A program made the position numbers and the translations under genes. Of a stretch of 60,459 nt of DNA, positions 26,116-34,498 are shown in pieces (position 1 is the stretch's first letter; every line of letters starts with the position of its first letter). Where the stretch lies: positions 1 through 60,459 of the forward strand of contig NZ_FOCT01000016.1 in the NCBI RefSeq assembly GCF_900110185.1, written 5' to 3'. Below the pieces are notes generated by a model. That model had not been told where the DNA came from. It made no database searches and saw nothing but the letters and a program-made list of their open reading frames with translations. Source of the DNA: Nitrosospira multiformis. GTDB lineage: Bacteria; Pseudomonadota; Gammaproteobacteria; Burkholderiales; Nitrosomonadaceae.

Positions 26116-26487
26116 TCCATTTCCTCATAATCAAGAAAGTGATGCCTCCCGGACTTTGCACCCGTAGTGTTCGCCACTCATATCTAGGCGTTCGTATTCT
26201 CTGTTCTATTTGGGAGACTCCAAATTCCCTATCGATCTTCCATGCATTTTGGTATGGGATACCCTGGAGGACTCCTTTCGCCTCCCTATTGTGGCTTTAC
26301 CGCAGGTTCCCACCATATTGTAGTAAAAAACGCGGGCGTATGAGCATGCCAGGTGCAAAGCCCTCTTGTCTTATCAATGAGTTGGTCGTCGCCAACGCAT
26401 TTTCAAAAGGTTAAAATAAAGGAATTCTCCCGTCTATTGTGAAAATCGGCCGAAATTTTACCATCGTAATGAACGCCTTCCCGATTC
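26116..26487. other. Intergenic region between divergent genes
   Basis: About 370 bases between the acidic protein and the methyltransferase, which point away from each other, so promoters for both are expected. Frames here lack a ribosome binding site or motif. No operator could be named. Confidence 0.4.
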
Positions 26488-27192
26488 ATGCTATCCGCTG
26501 AACCTGTTGCCATCTTCACCCGGTCCTGGTCGCTCTATGATCTGATCACGGAGCACAACTACATGTTTCACCGGGAGATCTACGCCGGAGTTGGGGAGCT
26601 TTTGAGGTCGCGTGCTGATCGGGGAGAGTATCGCCTACTGGATCTCGGTTGTGGCAACGCCCGCTATCTTGCGCCTTGCCTGAAACGCTCTCCTCCTTTG
26701 ATATACGAAGGCGTGGATTTGTCCGAGGCTGCGCTGAAGGAGGCGAGGGAATACCTCGCAGGATTGCCAGGCGAAACCAGCCTGACCGAAGGAGAGCTCC
26801 TGCAGACCATCGAGTCCATGAATCAGACGTGGGATGTTATTTTCTCCGGGTTTGCCATTCATCATCTGAGTCTGGATGAAAAGGCGCGGTTTTTCCGGGC
26901 AGCGGGACGCTGCCTCTCAAAAGAAGGCTGGCTGATACTGGTGGATGTGGTGCGTGAAGAAAATGAGGCGCGGGAGGATTTTCTGGACGGTTATCTCAAT
27001 TTCATGCGGGAAAAGTGGACGAGCGTGCCGCCGGAGCAGCTGGAAGAAGCATGCGCGCACGTTCGCGATCATGATTATCCTGAATGCCTTTCCACCCTGC
27101 GAAGAATGGCCGGGGAAGCGGGGCTTCGTTCTACCCGGCTGATCAGCCGTCACGCACAGCATCATACGCTTCTATTTTCGCGAAACGACTGA
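26488..27192 (+). CDS. Class I SAM-dependent methyltransferase
   Basis: 234 residues with motif I LLDLGCGNARYLAP (about 49-62), then EGVDLSEAALKEAREYL (acidic loop), and motif IV region WDVIFSGFAIHHLSLDEKAR. The C-terminal lid region is helical and His-rich at the end (ISRHAQHHTLLF). The substrate cannot be told from sequence. It stands 37 bases before a transporter gene on the same strand and may be cotranscribed. ATG 26488 is used; no better start is visible. Confidence 0.85.
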   Translation: MLSAEPVAIFTRSWSLYDLITEHNYMFHREIYAGVGELLRSRADRGEYRLLDLGCGNARYLAPCLKRSPPLIYEGVDLSEAALKEAREYLAGLPGETSLTEGELLQTIESMNQTWDVIFSGFAIHHLSLDEKARFFRAAGRCLSKEGWLILVDVVREENEAREDFLDGYLNFMREKWTSVPPEQLEEACAHVRDHDYPECLSTLRRMAGEAGLRSTRLISRHAQHHTLLFSRND

Positions 27193-27229
27193 TAGCAGCT
27201 ATAAGCAGCTATACCGGATACCCAGCTCC

Positions 27230-28210
27230 ATGTTGCAGAAGTTGACCCTCCTGTTCCCCCTCTGGATGATTCTCTCGGGGCTGTTTGCCTTGTATGCACC
27301 GGAATCACTGGCTTCGTTCAACCAGGGTCCCCTGATGGTGGCGGTTCTTGCCTGCATTATGCTGGGCATGGGGCTCACGCTATCCATAGAGGATTTTCGC
27401 CGCATCGGGCGGAGCCCGCGAGCGGTAGCCATCGGCTTCGCCGCGCAGTATTCCATCATGCCTTTGACGGCCTGGATAGTCGCCCAGGCGTTGAGCCTGC
27501 CTCCTCATTTCGCGGTGGGACTTATCCTGGTGGGATGCGCTCCGGGGGGTACCGCCTCAAACCTGATCAGCTACATCGCCGGCGCCGATGTCGCGCTTTC
27601 AGTCGTCATGACGATCTGCTCCACGCTCGCAGCCGTTGTGCTCACACCCTTGCTGACCCAGATTTTCGCGGGCGCTCTCGTGCCGGTCGATGCCTGGTTG
27701 TTGTTCAAGCAGACCTTTCAAGTCGTGATTATCCCTGTCTTTCTGGGCGTGCTGCTCAACCGGTGGGCGCCTCGCCTGGTCATGCGGGTTCTGCCTGTTG
27801 CTCCGCTGCTTTCAGTGGCAGGCGTGGTTTTTATCTGTACGGTGATATTTGCCGCCAATGCAGAGGCTATTCTTGCCTATAGCGGAGAGCTTATCCTGGC
27901 GACTGCGCTATTGCATGGGGTTGGCTTCCTGTTCGGTTATTACTTTGCCCGCTTGTTTGGCTGTTACGGTAACAGCGCACGCACGATTGCCATCGAGGTG
28001 GGGATGCAAAACTCGGGACTTGCCGTCGTGCTGGCCAAACAGGCTTTTCCATTATTGCCGCTTGCACCCGTCGTTGGTGCGGTTTCCGCGGTTATGCATT
28101 CGCTATTGGGCAGTGTGCTCGCGGCATTATGGCGCCAAAACCCAACTCCAGTTCAGGAAGGGGTCATTCCGCCGGTACCGCTGACAATCTCCGTGCGGCA
28201 GGAGGAATAG
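27230..28210 (+). CDS. Bile acid:sodium symporter family transporter (BASS)
   Basis: 326 residues, about ten membrane helices. It shows the BASS pattern ACIMLGMGLTLSIEDFRRI, the crossover motif GLILVGCAPGGTASNLISY and the second crossover EVGMQNSGLAVVLA. These residues bind sodium in the family. Bacterial members carry organic anions such as pantoate or other carboxylates; this substrate is unknown. The C-terminal tail is polar. The gene follows a methyltransferase closely. Confidence 0.9.
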   Translation: MLQKLTLLFPLWMILSGLFALYAPESLASFNQGPLMVAVLACIMLGMGLTLSIEDFRRIGRSPRAVAIGFAAQYSIMPLTAWIVAQALSLPPHFAVGLILVGCAPGGTASNLISYIAGADVALSVVMTICSTLAAVVLTPLLTQIFAGALVPVDAWLLFKQTFQVVIIPVFLGVLLNRWAPRLVMRVLPVAPLLSVAGVVFICTVIFAANAEAILAYSGELILATALLHGVGFLFGYYFARLFGCYGNSARTIAIEVGMQNSGLAVVLAKQAFPLLPLAPVVGAVSAVMHSLLGSVLAALWRQNPTPVQEGVIPPVPLTISVRQEE

Positions 28211-28292
28211 TGCTATTTTCGTGACTGCAGGAAATTGCAGTAATATAGCGCTCATCAAGTGCAGACAGAGCGAGCTGAAGGGACAGTGATAG

Positions 28293-28547
28293 ATGGATAG
28301 CAGCTTTGTAACGATCAGCATCCTCGCCATCCTCGCTCTGGCAGGTTTCTTTCTACTGGTCGTGTGGTTCTTCCGAAAAATGGCGCGGGGAGAAATCAGC
28401 ATGGGCGGTCACGTCGTGCTTCTGGTGCTCCTCGCAGCCATGCTGCTCGTGCCTTTCGCCATGAATTTTTCCGCTCATCTGATATCCAGCATTGGACATC
28501 GTTCCGGCCACTCGGAAGAGGTGTCTTCCCAGCAGGGTGATTATTAG
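28293..28547 (+). CDS. Small two-helix membrane protein
   Basis: 84 residues after GAAGGGACAG. Two hydrophobic segments, about 7-27 (ISILAILALAGFFLLVVWFF) and 38-58 (HVVLLVLLAAMLLVPFAMNF), with a basic turn (RKMARGE) that places the loop in the cytoplasm, and a polar His/Ser tail. No family was recognised. It sits between the BASS transporter and a lactonase-like gene. Confidence 0.6.
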   Translation: MDSSFVTISILAILALAGFFLLVVWFFRKMARGEISMGGHVVLLVLLAAMLLVPFAMNFSAHLISSIGHRSGHSEEVSSQQGDY

Positions 28548-28590
28548 CTTGCGCCGATTTACTTTCGTCTCATAGCTGAGATGATCGTAC

Positions 28591-29394
28591 ATGCCGAACC
28601 GGCGAACCGATATGCCTCATATCATGAAAATCTGGCCGCTGCTGACGGGAACAATTCGTTATGAAAAGACCATTTCGACTCGTAACCGTGGGCATGGGGA
28701 ATTTATCGCGGCACCAATTCTTGCTTATTTGATCGAAACGCCGAACGGACGCATCTTATATGATACGGGTTGCGACTATCGCAAGATTTCAGATCCCATC
28801 TTGCGCGCACGTCATTTTGATCCCATGCGTCCCCTGGTTGAGCCGCCCAACATGCAGGAAGGGCAGCGCATTCCCCGTTATCTGGAGAAACTGGGCTTCG
28901 GGCCACGGGATGTGGACATCGTTTTTATAGGCCATTTGCATTTCGATCACATCGGGGGGCTCCATGATTTGCCAGGCTGCACTATCCATGTGCAGGCGGA
29001 TGAGCTTGCCGCGGCGAGCACTGGATCGGACGGAAGCGTCTTTGCCGACGAGTTGGCCAACTCAAATCAGTGGGAAATCAAGACAGGCGAATACCTCGTC
29101 GCGCCGGGAGTGCATGCGGTTAGCAGTCCTGGGCACACGGCTGGACATATGTCGCTCTTCATCGAGCTTCAAAAGGGACCGCCGGTTATCTTGTGTGGAG
29201 ATGCTGCCGATCTGAGGGAGAATTTGGTGGAGGAAATTGCGCCGGGATACTGCTGGCAGGATAACGCGTCCCTGGCCCTGGCCAGCATCCGCAAGTTAAA
29301 GGCGCTGGAGAGCAGGGAAAAGTGCGAGCTCTGGCCTAACCACGATATGGATTTTTTCATGAGCTTGCCACGTTTCCCTGCCTGGAGAGACTGA
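28591..29394 (+). CDS. Metallo-beta-lactamase-fold hydrolase, AHL-lactonase-like
   Basis: 267 residues. The dinuclear-metal motif HLHFDH lies at 115-120, further ligands at SSPGHTAGHMSLF and GDAADL, and the late His of NHDMDFF. LYDTGCD and FIGHLHFDHIGGLHDLPGC together resemble AiiA/AttM-type N-acyl-homoserine lactonases, which open the lactone ring of quorum signals. Other MBL hydrolases share these motifs, so the substrate is inferred. An in-frame ATG at 28615 is a possible alternative start. No luxI or luxR gene is in the window. Confidence 0.8.
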   Translation: MPNRRTDMPHIMKIWPLLTGTIRYEKTISTRNRGHGEFIAAPILAYLIETPNGRILYDTGCDYRKISDPILRARHFDPMRPLVEPPNMQEGQRIPRYLEKLGFGPRDVDIVFIGHLHFDHIGGLHDLPGCTIHVQADELAAASTGSDGSVFADELANSNQWEIKTGEYLVAPGVHAVSSPGHTAGHMSLFIELQKGPPVILCGDAADLRENLVEEIAPGYCWQDNASLALASIRKLKALESREKCELWPNHDMDFFMSLPRFPAWRD

Positions 29395-29452
29395 AAAAGA
29401 CGGTTCACGACCGTGGCAAGGTGATTCCTGATATTTTTACTGCGCGCTCTGC

Positions 29453-29881
29453 TTACTTCGAGGGGTGCGTGCGACTCTCTGCGTTCACAACCCGTCCTTC
29501 ACGTGTGGCAAATTCACGTTTCGCCTGCTCTACCGCCATTTGCCGGTGGATGGCAGCTGCTCTGATGTTCTCATCCACATTTGCTTCGTATTTGTGAAGG
29601 AGAGCAGCGGTATGCGACTTCAAATCCTGCGCCTGGCGTCCATAGAGATAGCTCTTCTCTTCATAATGCTCGAGTAATTTTTTTTGCTCGTCAGCCTTGG
29701 TTTGCATTTCCTTGGCTGCGTTCTCAAAATACTTGCTCAACGCATCATGATCACTGGGAGTTCTGGCGTTCTGCGCTGCTCTGCGAATATTCGTGTTCTG
29801 AACAGCCTCATGCGGACTCATTTGGGCACATGCAGCCAGTAAACTGAAGGATAAAATCGCGAAAATTCTCCTTGTTTTCAT
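29453..29881 (-). CDS. Exported coiled-coil lipoprotein, paralogue 1 of 3
   Basis: 142 residues from ATG 29881. Signal MKTRRIFAILSFSLLAACAQ with a lipobox-like LAAC. The mature part is a long helix with the family core KYFENAAKEMQTKADEQKKL then LEHYEEKSYLYGRQAQDLKS and HTAALLHKYE. The core is shared with the proteins at 32476 and 33978. No named domain was recognised. A consensus sigma70 promoter lies at 30063-30091 with a conserved box beyond it. Periplasmic or outer-membrane attachment is inferred from the signal. Confidence 0.75.
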   Translation of the reverse strand: MKTRRIFAILSFSLLAACAQMSPHEAVQNTNIRRAAQNARTPSDHDALSKYFENAAKEMQTKADEQKKLLEHYEEKSYLYGRQAQDLKSHTAALLHKYEANVDENIRAAAIHRQMAVEQAKREFATREGRVVNAESRTHPSK

Positions 29882-30062
29882 GTTGCGCTTTCCTTTAAAA
29901 TCAAAGCGGTTAATGCCAAAAGATAGCGAAAAGATTACAAAAAACAGTGGAGTAGAATAAATCACAATTTCAGGACAACTCTGCCTGAAAATCAGGGGGC
30001 AGGGTTGGGTGAAAGTAGAATCAAGGCGGATCAAACCCCGATTATTCTTTATTTGTGAAAGA

Positions 30063-30110
30063 ATTGTAAGAAATTATAGCTATTTTGTCAACTATTTTAT
30101 GTTTAAAGTG
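30063..30110 (-). promoter_or_regulatory. Promoter plus conserved upstream box for paralogue 1
   Basis: Read on the minus strand: -35 TTGACA (30086-30091), 17-base spacer, -10 TACAAT (30063-30068). Directly upstream of the -35 is CACTTTAAACATAAAATAG (30092-30110). The same arrangement occurs at 33031-33078 and 34499-34546. Its distance to the 29881 start implies a 5' UTR of about 175 bases. It also lies about 85 bases before the divergent regulator gene. Confidence 0.7.
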
Positions 30111-30193
30111 TCTAAAGACAAGGCGCAGGCTGTCAGTGGTCTATAATGAAGCCGGTAATTCTTATATGACGGGGGTGGAAGGGGGTATATCAG

Positions 30194-30835
30194 ATGCTAA
30201 ATACGATAGGTGAACGGCAGAAGCAGTTACTTAAGCTTTTGCGTGGAAGCAGGCCAGGTCTGAGCGTGGATGAACTTTCAAAAGGTCTGGAGATTACAAG
30301 AAATGCAGTTCGGCAACATCTTTCCTCTCTGGAGGGTGCCGGTCTGGTAACGGCTGGAAATACGCGCCCCTCAGGAGGCGGAAGACCTCAACAGCTTTAC
30401 GTTCTTACCGAACTTGGCAAGGAGAGTTTTCCCCGTCAGTATTCTTGGCTGGCACAACTGGTATTGGCCTCGGTTCGGCGCGAAGAAGGCGTTGAAAACA
30501 TGGGTAAGCGCCTGTCTGAAATCGGTGCAGGTATCGCAGAGCAGATACGCGGTCAATATCCGGATTTGAATACAAAGGAGGAAAAAATTGACAAGCTGAC
30601 AGAAGTAATGGATCAGCTTGGCTACAACGCGAAAAGTGCTACCTTACCAAACGGCGAAAAGGTGATTGAAGCGGATAATTGCGTATTTCACCAGATGGCG
30701 GCAAAAGACATGGAAATTTGTCATCTGGACCGCGGACTCATGGAGACTTTTACCGACAGCAAGGTTGAGCAACATGAATGTATGGCTCGCGGGGGAGAAT
30801 TATGTCGATTCAGGTTTGTATCCAAAAAGGAGTAG
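30194..30835 (+). CDS. HTH transcriptional regulator with a cysteine-rich, SufR-like C-terminus
   Basis: 213 residues. Winged HTH at about 8-80 (LSVDELSKGLEITRNAVRQH, then the wing SGGGRPQQLYVLT). The C-terminal domain ends with cysteines in C-X12-C (NCVFHQMAAKDMEICHLD), then EQHEC and GELCRF. C-X12-C plus later Cys/His is the arrangement of SufR-type regulators that bind an Fe-S cluster, so redox or iron sensing is likely but not proven. It is divergent from the coiled-coil lipoprotein, and the conserved box lies between them. The stop codon is inside a terminator stem. Confidence 0.8.
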   Translation: MLNTIGERQKQLLKLLRGSRPGLSVDELSKGLEITRNAVRQHLSSLEGAGLVTAGNTRPSGGGRPQQLYVLTELGKESFPRQYSWLAQLVLASVRREEGVENMGKRLSEIGAGIAEQIRGQYPDLNTKEEKIDKLTEVMDQLGYNAKSATLPNGEKVIEADNCVFHQMAAKDMEICHLDRGLMETFTDSKVEQHECMARGGELCRFRFVSKKE

Positions 30836-30853
30836 TTTCTACTCCTTTTTTTT
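30824..30853 (+). terminator. Rho-independent terminator overlapping the regulator stop
   Basis: AAAAAGGAGTAG (30824-30835) pairs with CTACTCCTTTTT (30839-30850) around a TTT loop and continues in T residues. The TAG stop is the last part of the left arm, so the regulator message ends right at its stop. Confidence 0.9.
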
Positions 30854-30893
30854 GCCTCCATTTTCTGTTTTTCTTTTTATTGATTTAATCCCA

Positions 30894-31607
30894 TCACCCC
30901 TTCGAGGGTAACAGTAACGTCGATTCCACAAGTATATCCACACCGTTTTCCCCCATTATAGCCTTGGCCGGTATATTCTCCCCAGCGCGCCATCTTGCTA
31001 CCGCATTACGCTTTGATTCACCGCTTACCAGAAATATTATCCTTCGTGAACGATTTAAACGCGCCGCACTCAGTGACACGCGCTGTGGGGGACGCTTGGG
31101 GGAATTGAATATTGCCAGTGTATCAGGCGAATCCGGCGCCATTCCCCAATCATTACCCGGGAACAGGCTTGCGGTATGGCCATCGGAACCGAGTCCGAGT
31201 AGCGTCAAGTCGAAATAACCTACACCGCGCAGTGTTTGTGCATACGCTTCCGCAGCTTTATCTGCGCGGGGACCATTGGGGATAGCATGAATCTGGGCCG
31301 GAGGAATGGGCACATGGCTAAGCCATGCTTCTTCTGCCATATGGGAATTCAGTTCTTCCTGAGTGGGCGGCATGCAGCGTTCGTCTCCATAATAGATATG
31401 CCAGAGAGACCAATCTGCTGGCGCACTGCATAATCTCCGATAGATTTCGCGCGGCGATTCACCCCCGGCAAGGACGAGATTAAAGCGTCCACGCTCCTGA
31501 ATGGCAGAGGCGGCGCTATCCAGGATAGCAGCCACGGCTGCATCCTGGAGGGCGGTCAGGTCGGCGTATTCATGCCATCTGTATTGTTGGAGACCGGTTG
31601 ACTCCAT
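30894..31607 (-). CDS. pgl: 6-phosphogluconolactonase
   Basis: 237 residues. Family motifs: FNLVLAGGESPREIYRRLCS, WHIYYGDERCMPPTQEELNS, and the glycine loop LLGLGSDGHTASLFPGN. It hydrolyses 6-phosphoglucono-lactone in the oxidative pentose-phosphate path. The next step enzyme (gnd) and tal are in the window 5 kb away, not in the same operon; zwf is not seen. The DoxX gene lies upstream on the same strand. Confidence 0.92.
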   Translation of the reverse strand: MESTGLQQYRWHEYADLTALQDAAVAAILDSAASAIQERGRFNLVLAGGESPREIYRRLCSAPADWSLWHIYYGDERCMPPTQEELNSHMAEEAWLSHVPIPPAQIHAIPNGPRADKAAEAYAQTLRGVGYFDLTLLGLGSDGHTASLFPGNDWGMAPDSPDTLAIFNSPKRPPQRVSLSAARLNRSRRIIFLVSGESKRNAVARWRAGENIPAKAIMGENGVDILVESTLLLPSKG

Positions 31608-31670
31608 CAGTAGAGATTCCTTTGTTATTTTGATGTGTAACCATAATGAAGATTGACGCGGGTGGCTTCG

Positions 31671-32075
31671 TCAGTCTTGCCGGACGGCCCATCTTCCGCT
31701 ACCCAGGAAAAATATCGTAAGACCTGAAAATAAATAAAACCCTTGCAATTCAAGCGCCCAGCCTCCCATGTTGGTGAACGTAAATAACTGATCAGAGTGG
31801 GCCAATAAAAGCGCAAAAATCATGTTACCGAAGATCAGCAAACCGCCGAGACGCGAGAAAAAACCGAAGATCACCATTAGCGCCGCGACGACTTCACCGA
31901 GGTAAACTCCGTAAGCCAGTACGGGTGGTAAATCGATGCCGATCAGTTGCTTGCTGATGAAATCAAGGGATGCCGGGTTAAGTATTTTGTGCAACCCATG
32001 AAATAGTATCAATACTCCTACAGTCAGGCGCAGAATCAATTTGCCTAAATCATCATTTCGGAGGAAATTTTGCAT
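31671..32075 (-). CDS. DoxX-family membrane protein
   Basis: 134 residues, four membrane helices. LILRLTVGVLILFHGLHKIL is the DoxX opening, then GVYLGEVVAALMVIFGFFSR and LGGLLIFGNMIFALLLAHSD. AAGGATAC precedes ATG 32075. The family takes part in redox or thiosulfate-linked membrane processes, but many members are uncharacterised. It ends 63 bases before the pgl start on the same strand and may be cotranscribed with it. Confidence 0.88.
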   Translation of the reverse strand: MQNFLRNDDLGKLILRLTVGVLILFHGLHKILNPASLDFISKQLIGIDLPPVLAYGVYLGEVVAALMVIFGFFSRLGGLLIFGNMIFALLLAHSDQLFTFTNMGGWALELQGFYLFSGLTIFFLGSGRWAVRQD

Positions 32076-32475
32076 AAGTATCCTTGAGAAGTTGGATATC
32101 GAAGGCCCAAATCCATTCGCTTCTTATTTATCTGAACTTCACCGCTTCACAAATTATTGTGGACCCGTCCCGCAGGTAATTATTTGTGACGCTCATATTC
32201 CAGATAACCTGTTCAGCATATCACGGCTGGAAGCCGGGTCGGCAGTTGACAGGACAAACAACCAAGTTTTAGCGGGTATCGGTAGCCCCCAGGTTATCAC
32301 TATTTAGCGGAATTTCAGCCGGCTCCAATGAGTCGCCAGTAAAGAAATCCTGGGGAAGTATCTTGAGGGACTGGAGCAGGACTGCCTGCCGTCCGTGAGG
32401 ATGAAGGGAAAAAGTGGGAGTTTGGCTATGCCGCTGCGGAATTTCTCCGTATGCTCTTATCTCCGCCCCTTACTC
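32076..32475. other. Intergenic stretch
   Basis: 400 bases between the DoxX start and the end of the paralogue 2 gene. It should contain the DoxX promoter. A plus-strand frame at 32041-32307 has no ribosome binding site and is not called. Confidence 0.35.
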
Positions 32476-32958
32476 TTATTTCGATAAAACAGTTGGGCCA
32501 TAGGATTCAACAACGCTCAACTTTTGAGTTTTTGACGCAGGGTGATTTTTTTCTTTAAGTGTCAAAGCAATTTGACGGTGAGAGGCAGCTTCTCTTGCAT
32601 CTGCCTTTGCAGCTTCTTCATATTTTCTTACCAGGGCTGCAGTATGCGCTTGCAGGTCCTGCGCTTTTTTTCCGTACAGGTAGCTTTTTTCCTCGTAATG
32701 CGCAAGCATTATCTCCAGTTCCTTTACCTTCGCTCGCGACTTTCTTGCTTCATCTTCGTAGTATTTGGCAACCGTCTCATGTTTTTTCATGAGTTCATCT
32801 TCGAAATGTTTCTCGGCTGCCTCATGTGCATTTGAGTTCTGCTCATCATTCTGCGCAATGGTCTGGGTGATCCGGGTATCAGGATGCCCAGCCGCCTGAG
32901 TGAGTGGCGTTAGTAAAATCAATACGCTAAGCAGGGCGTAAGTCTGTCTCGCTATCAT
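32476..32958 (-). CDS. Exported coiled-coil protein, paralogue 2 of 3
   Basis: 160 residues from ATG 32958. Signal peptide MIARQTYALLSVLILLTPLT with cleavage near QAA. A helical mature part of about 130 residues follows, with the family core VAKYYEDEARKSRAKVKELE, then HYEEKSYLYGKKAQDLQAHT and AALVRKYEEAAKADAREAAS. Unlike paralogue 1 it has no lipobox Cys, so it should be soluble in the periplasm. An upstream in-frame start at 33018 would leave too little leader after the promoter. No named domain was recognised. Confidence 0.75.
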   Translation of the reverse strand: MIARQTYALLSVLILLTPLTQAAGHPDTRITQTIAQNDEQNSNAHEAAEKHFEDELMKKHETVAKYYEDEARKSRAKVKELEIMLAHYEEKSYLYGKKAQDLQAHTAALVRKYEEAAKADAREAASHRQIALTLKEKNHPASKTQKLSVVESYGPTVLSK

Positions 32959-33030
32959 TGTTTTACCAGGAACAGGAATATCAAACGTAGTTGCTTTTAT
33001 TGGGTAAAAAAGAACCAATTATTTTGTTTA

Positions 33031-33078
33031 ATATTAGTTTATGTACGTTACTTCGTCAATTTTTTTATGTTTAAAGTG
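33031..33078 (-). promoter_or_regulatory. Promoter plus conserved upstream box for paralogue 2
   Basis: Minus-strand reading: -35 TTGACG (33054-33059), 17-base spacer, -10 TAATAT (33031-33036). The upstream box CACTTTAAACATAAAAAAA (33060-33078) matches those of the other two paralogues at the same distance. The inferred start of transcription supports the translation start at 32958. Confidence 0.7.
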
Positions 33079-33121
33079 GTTCGCGCGAGAGTACAGAGGT
33101 GGTTCGCGCGAGAGTACAGAG
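33076..33121. repeat. Perfect 23-base tandem duplication containing a palindrome
   Basis: Two identical adjacent copies at 33076-33098 and 33099-33121. Each contains TCGCGCGA, itself a palindrome. The first copy overlaps the outer end of the conserved promoter box of paralogue 2, so the duplication sits just upstream of that promoter. Confidence 0.85.
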
Positions 33122-33316
33122 CTGTACCTATGCTCATGGCAGCGAGGCAGATAGGGAATAGACCGAATCCCCGTATCGGTTGTTCGAATGTGCGCACTCA
33201 CAGCAAGAGCACGGATTTTACTGAAGGGAATGCTACGAGGAGGGGAGCCGATGCAATATGGAGAAAAATACACTCAACATTGCATCGGCGAGTTTGTTGC
33301 TATTTTGGGAAAAGTA

Positions 33317-33505
33317 TCAGCGAACTTCTGTAAGTGCTACGGGTTTTTGTAAGGCGGCTACTCTGTAACTGTTCTTATCAATAATTGCGATGGAATAGCT
33401 GTTTTCCTTGGCAGTGGCGACACCCGCAGCATTAAACCCAGCAAAAACCAGCGCAACGGCCAGGCTCATTGAATAGAAAATGCCCACTGTTCTGCCTTTA
33501 ATCAT
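33317..33505 (-). CDS. Small exported protein of unknown function
   Basis: About 62 residues. The start at ATG 33505 is preferred, since GGAGGG lies just upstream at workable spacing. The signal peptide is MIKGRTVGIFYSMSLAVALV, then ATAKENSYSIAIIDKNSYRV, a short mature peptide. There is no family assignment. It lies between two coiled-coil paralogues on the same strand but lacks their box. Confidence 0.55.
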   Translation of the reverse strand: MIKGRTVGIFYSMSLAVALVFAGFNAAGVATAKENSYSIAIIDKNSYRVAALQKPVALTEVR

Positions 33506-33517
33506 CATACCCTCCAC

Positions 33518-33977
33518 GAAATCAATAGCGAAAAAAGCTACTTTTTAAAGCTACGTTTGTTACTTCTTACTACGTTTGTGAAGCATGTGTGAAGAATATG
33601 TGAAGAAATCACATTTGTAAAGTATTTTTCGATAAAAACTTGCTTTAGTTGAGTCCTGTCAATCTTGCGTTAATTTCCGTTTTTCGATCAGTTGAAGAAT
33701 GATTGATCCAGCATGGTTCCTTCTGCTTGATTAGAAAGGCGTTTGTGAGAACGTTATTTCACAGCGGCGTGTGAACCGATTTTATTAGGGAATATGCAGC
33801 GAGTTTTGTTACGGTTGAGATTCCGCAACAATTTAGAAAAGAGGAAAAGTATCCTCGGAACCGAGGGGTAAGATAGCCTGAAGGTATGAAATACTGGTAG
33901 CAATATACAGATGTTCATCCATACATTGCCGTTTCTGATTACATTACCCCTGAGATTAACCCAGGCAGGAACAGATC
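33518..33977. other. Intergenic stretch with short direct repeats
   Basis: 460 bases. Contains CTACGTTTGT twice at about 33552-33580 and TGTGAAG three times at about 33575-33606, likely promoter-proximal sequence of the small exported gene. No gene was found. Confidence 0.4.
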
Positions 33978-34433
33978 CTAATTCAAGTCGGAAATCGTGC
34001 TCAGCTTTTGAAGACTGAGACTGAGACTGAGACTGAGACTGAGACTGAGGGGGATGAGGCCGTTCTCTTCAAGTTGCGAAGCCATTTGCCGGTGCAGGGC
34101 CGCTTCCCTGGTATTGGCTTGCGTCTCCTTCTCATATTTGCGCGCTAATGCGTAAGTATGGGCCAGCATGTCCTGGGCTTCTCTACCGTAGAGATAGCTT
34201 TTATCCTCATACTGCTCGAGCAGGCGTTTCTGCTCTTGTGCTTTTGCATGCGTCTCCACGGCCGCATTGTCGTAATATCTGGCGACGGCTTCGTGATCAC
34301 TTCTAGTCACCGCGTTACGCGCTGCATCGACATCGAAACTTTCCACCTCGGCCGTTGCCTGGACGGGCAAACTCATTGCGACTATAAGGCTGAACAGGAA
34401 GAATGTAGCGATAATTTTATCGATCTTCATCAT
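33978..34433 (-). CDS. Exported coiled-coil protein, paralogue 3 of 3
   Basis: 151 residues from ATG 34433 (GAGG just upstream). Signal peptide MMKIDKIIATFFLFSLIVAM, cleavage near QATA. The family core is VARYYDNAAVETHAKAQEQK, LLEQYEDKSYLYGREAQDML and AHTYALARKYEKETQANTRE. The C-terminus contains an LS repeat encoded by a hexanucleotide array, then QKLSTISDLN. Promoter and box at 34499-34546 match the other two copies. No named domain was recognised. Confidence 0.75.
   Translation of the reverse strand: MMKIDKIIATFFLFSLIVAMSLPVQATAEVESFDVDAARNAVTRSDHEAVARYYDNAAVETHAKAQEQKRLLEQYEDKSYLYGREAQDMLAHTYALARKYEKETQANTREAALHRQMASQLEENGLIPLSLSLSLSLSLSLQKLSTISDLN
34013..34048. repeat. Six copies of GACTGA (in-frame hexanucleotide repeat)
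   Basis: 36 bases of perfect GACTGA repeat inside the coiled-coil paralogue 3 gene. On the coding strand it gives alternating Leu-Ser. Because the unit is two codons, length changes would lengthen or shorten the protein without a frameshift. Confidence 0.95.
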
Positions 34434-34498
34434 CACACCTCTTCAGCACTTTGGAATAACCGAATCAGTCACGTTAACAACATCCAGCCTCTTTATGA

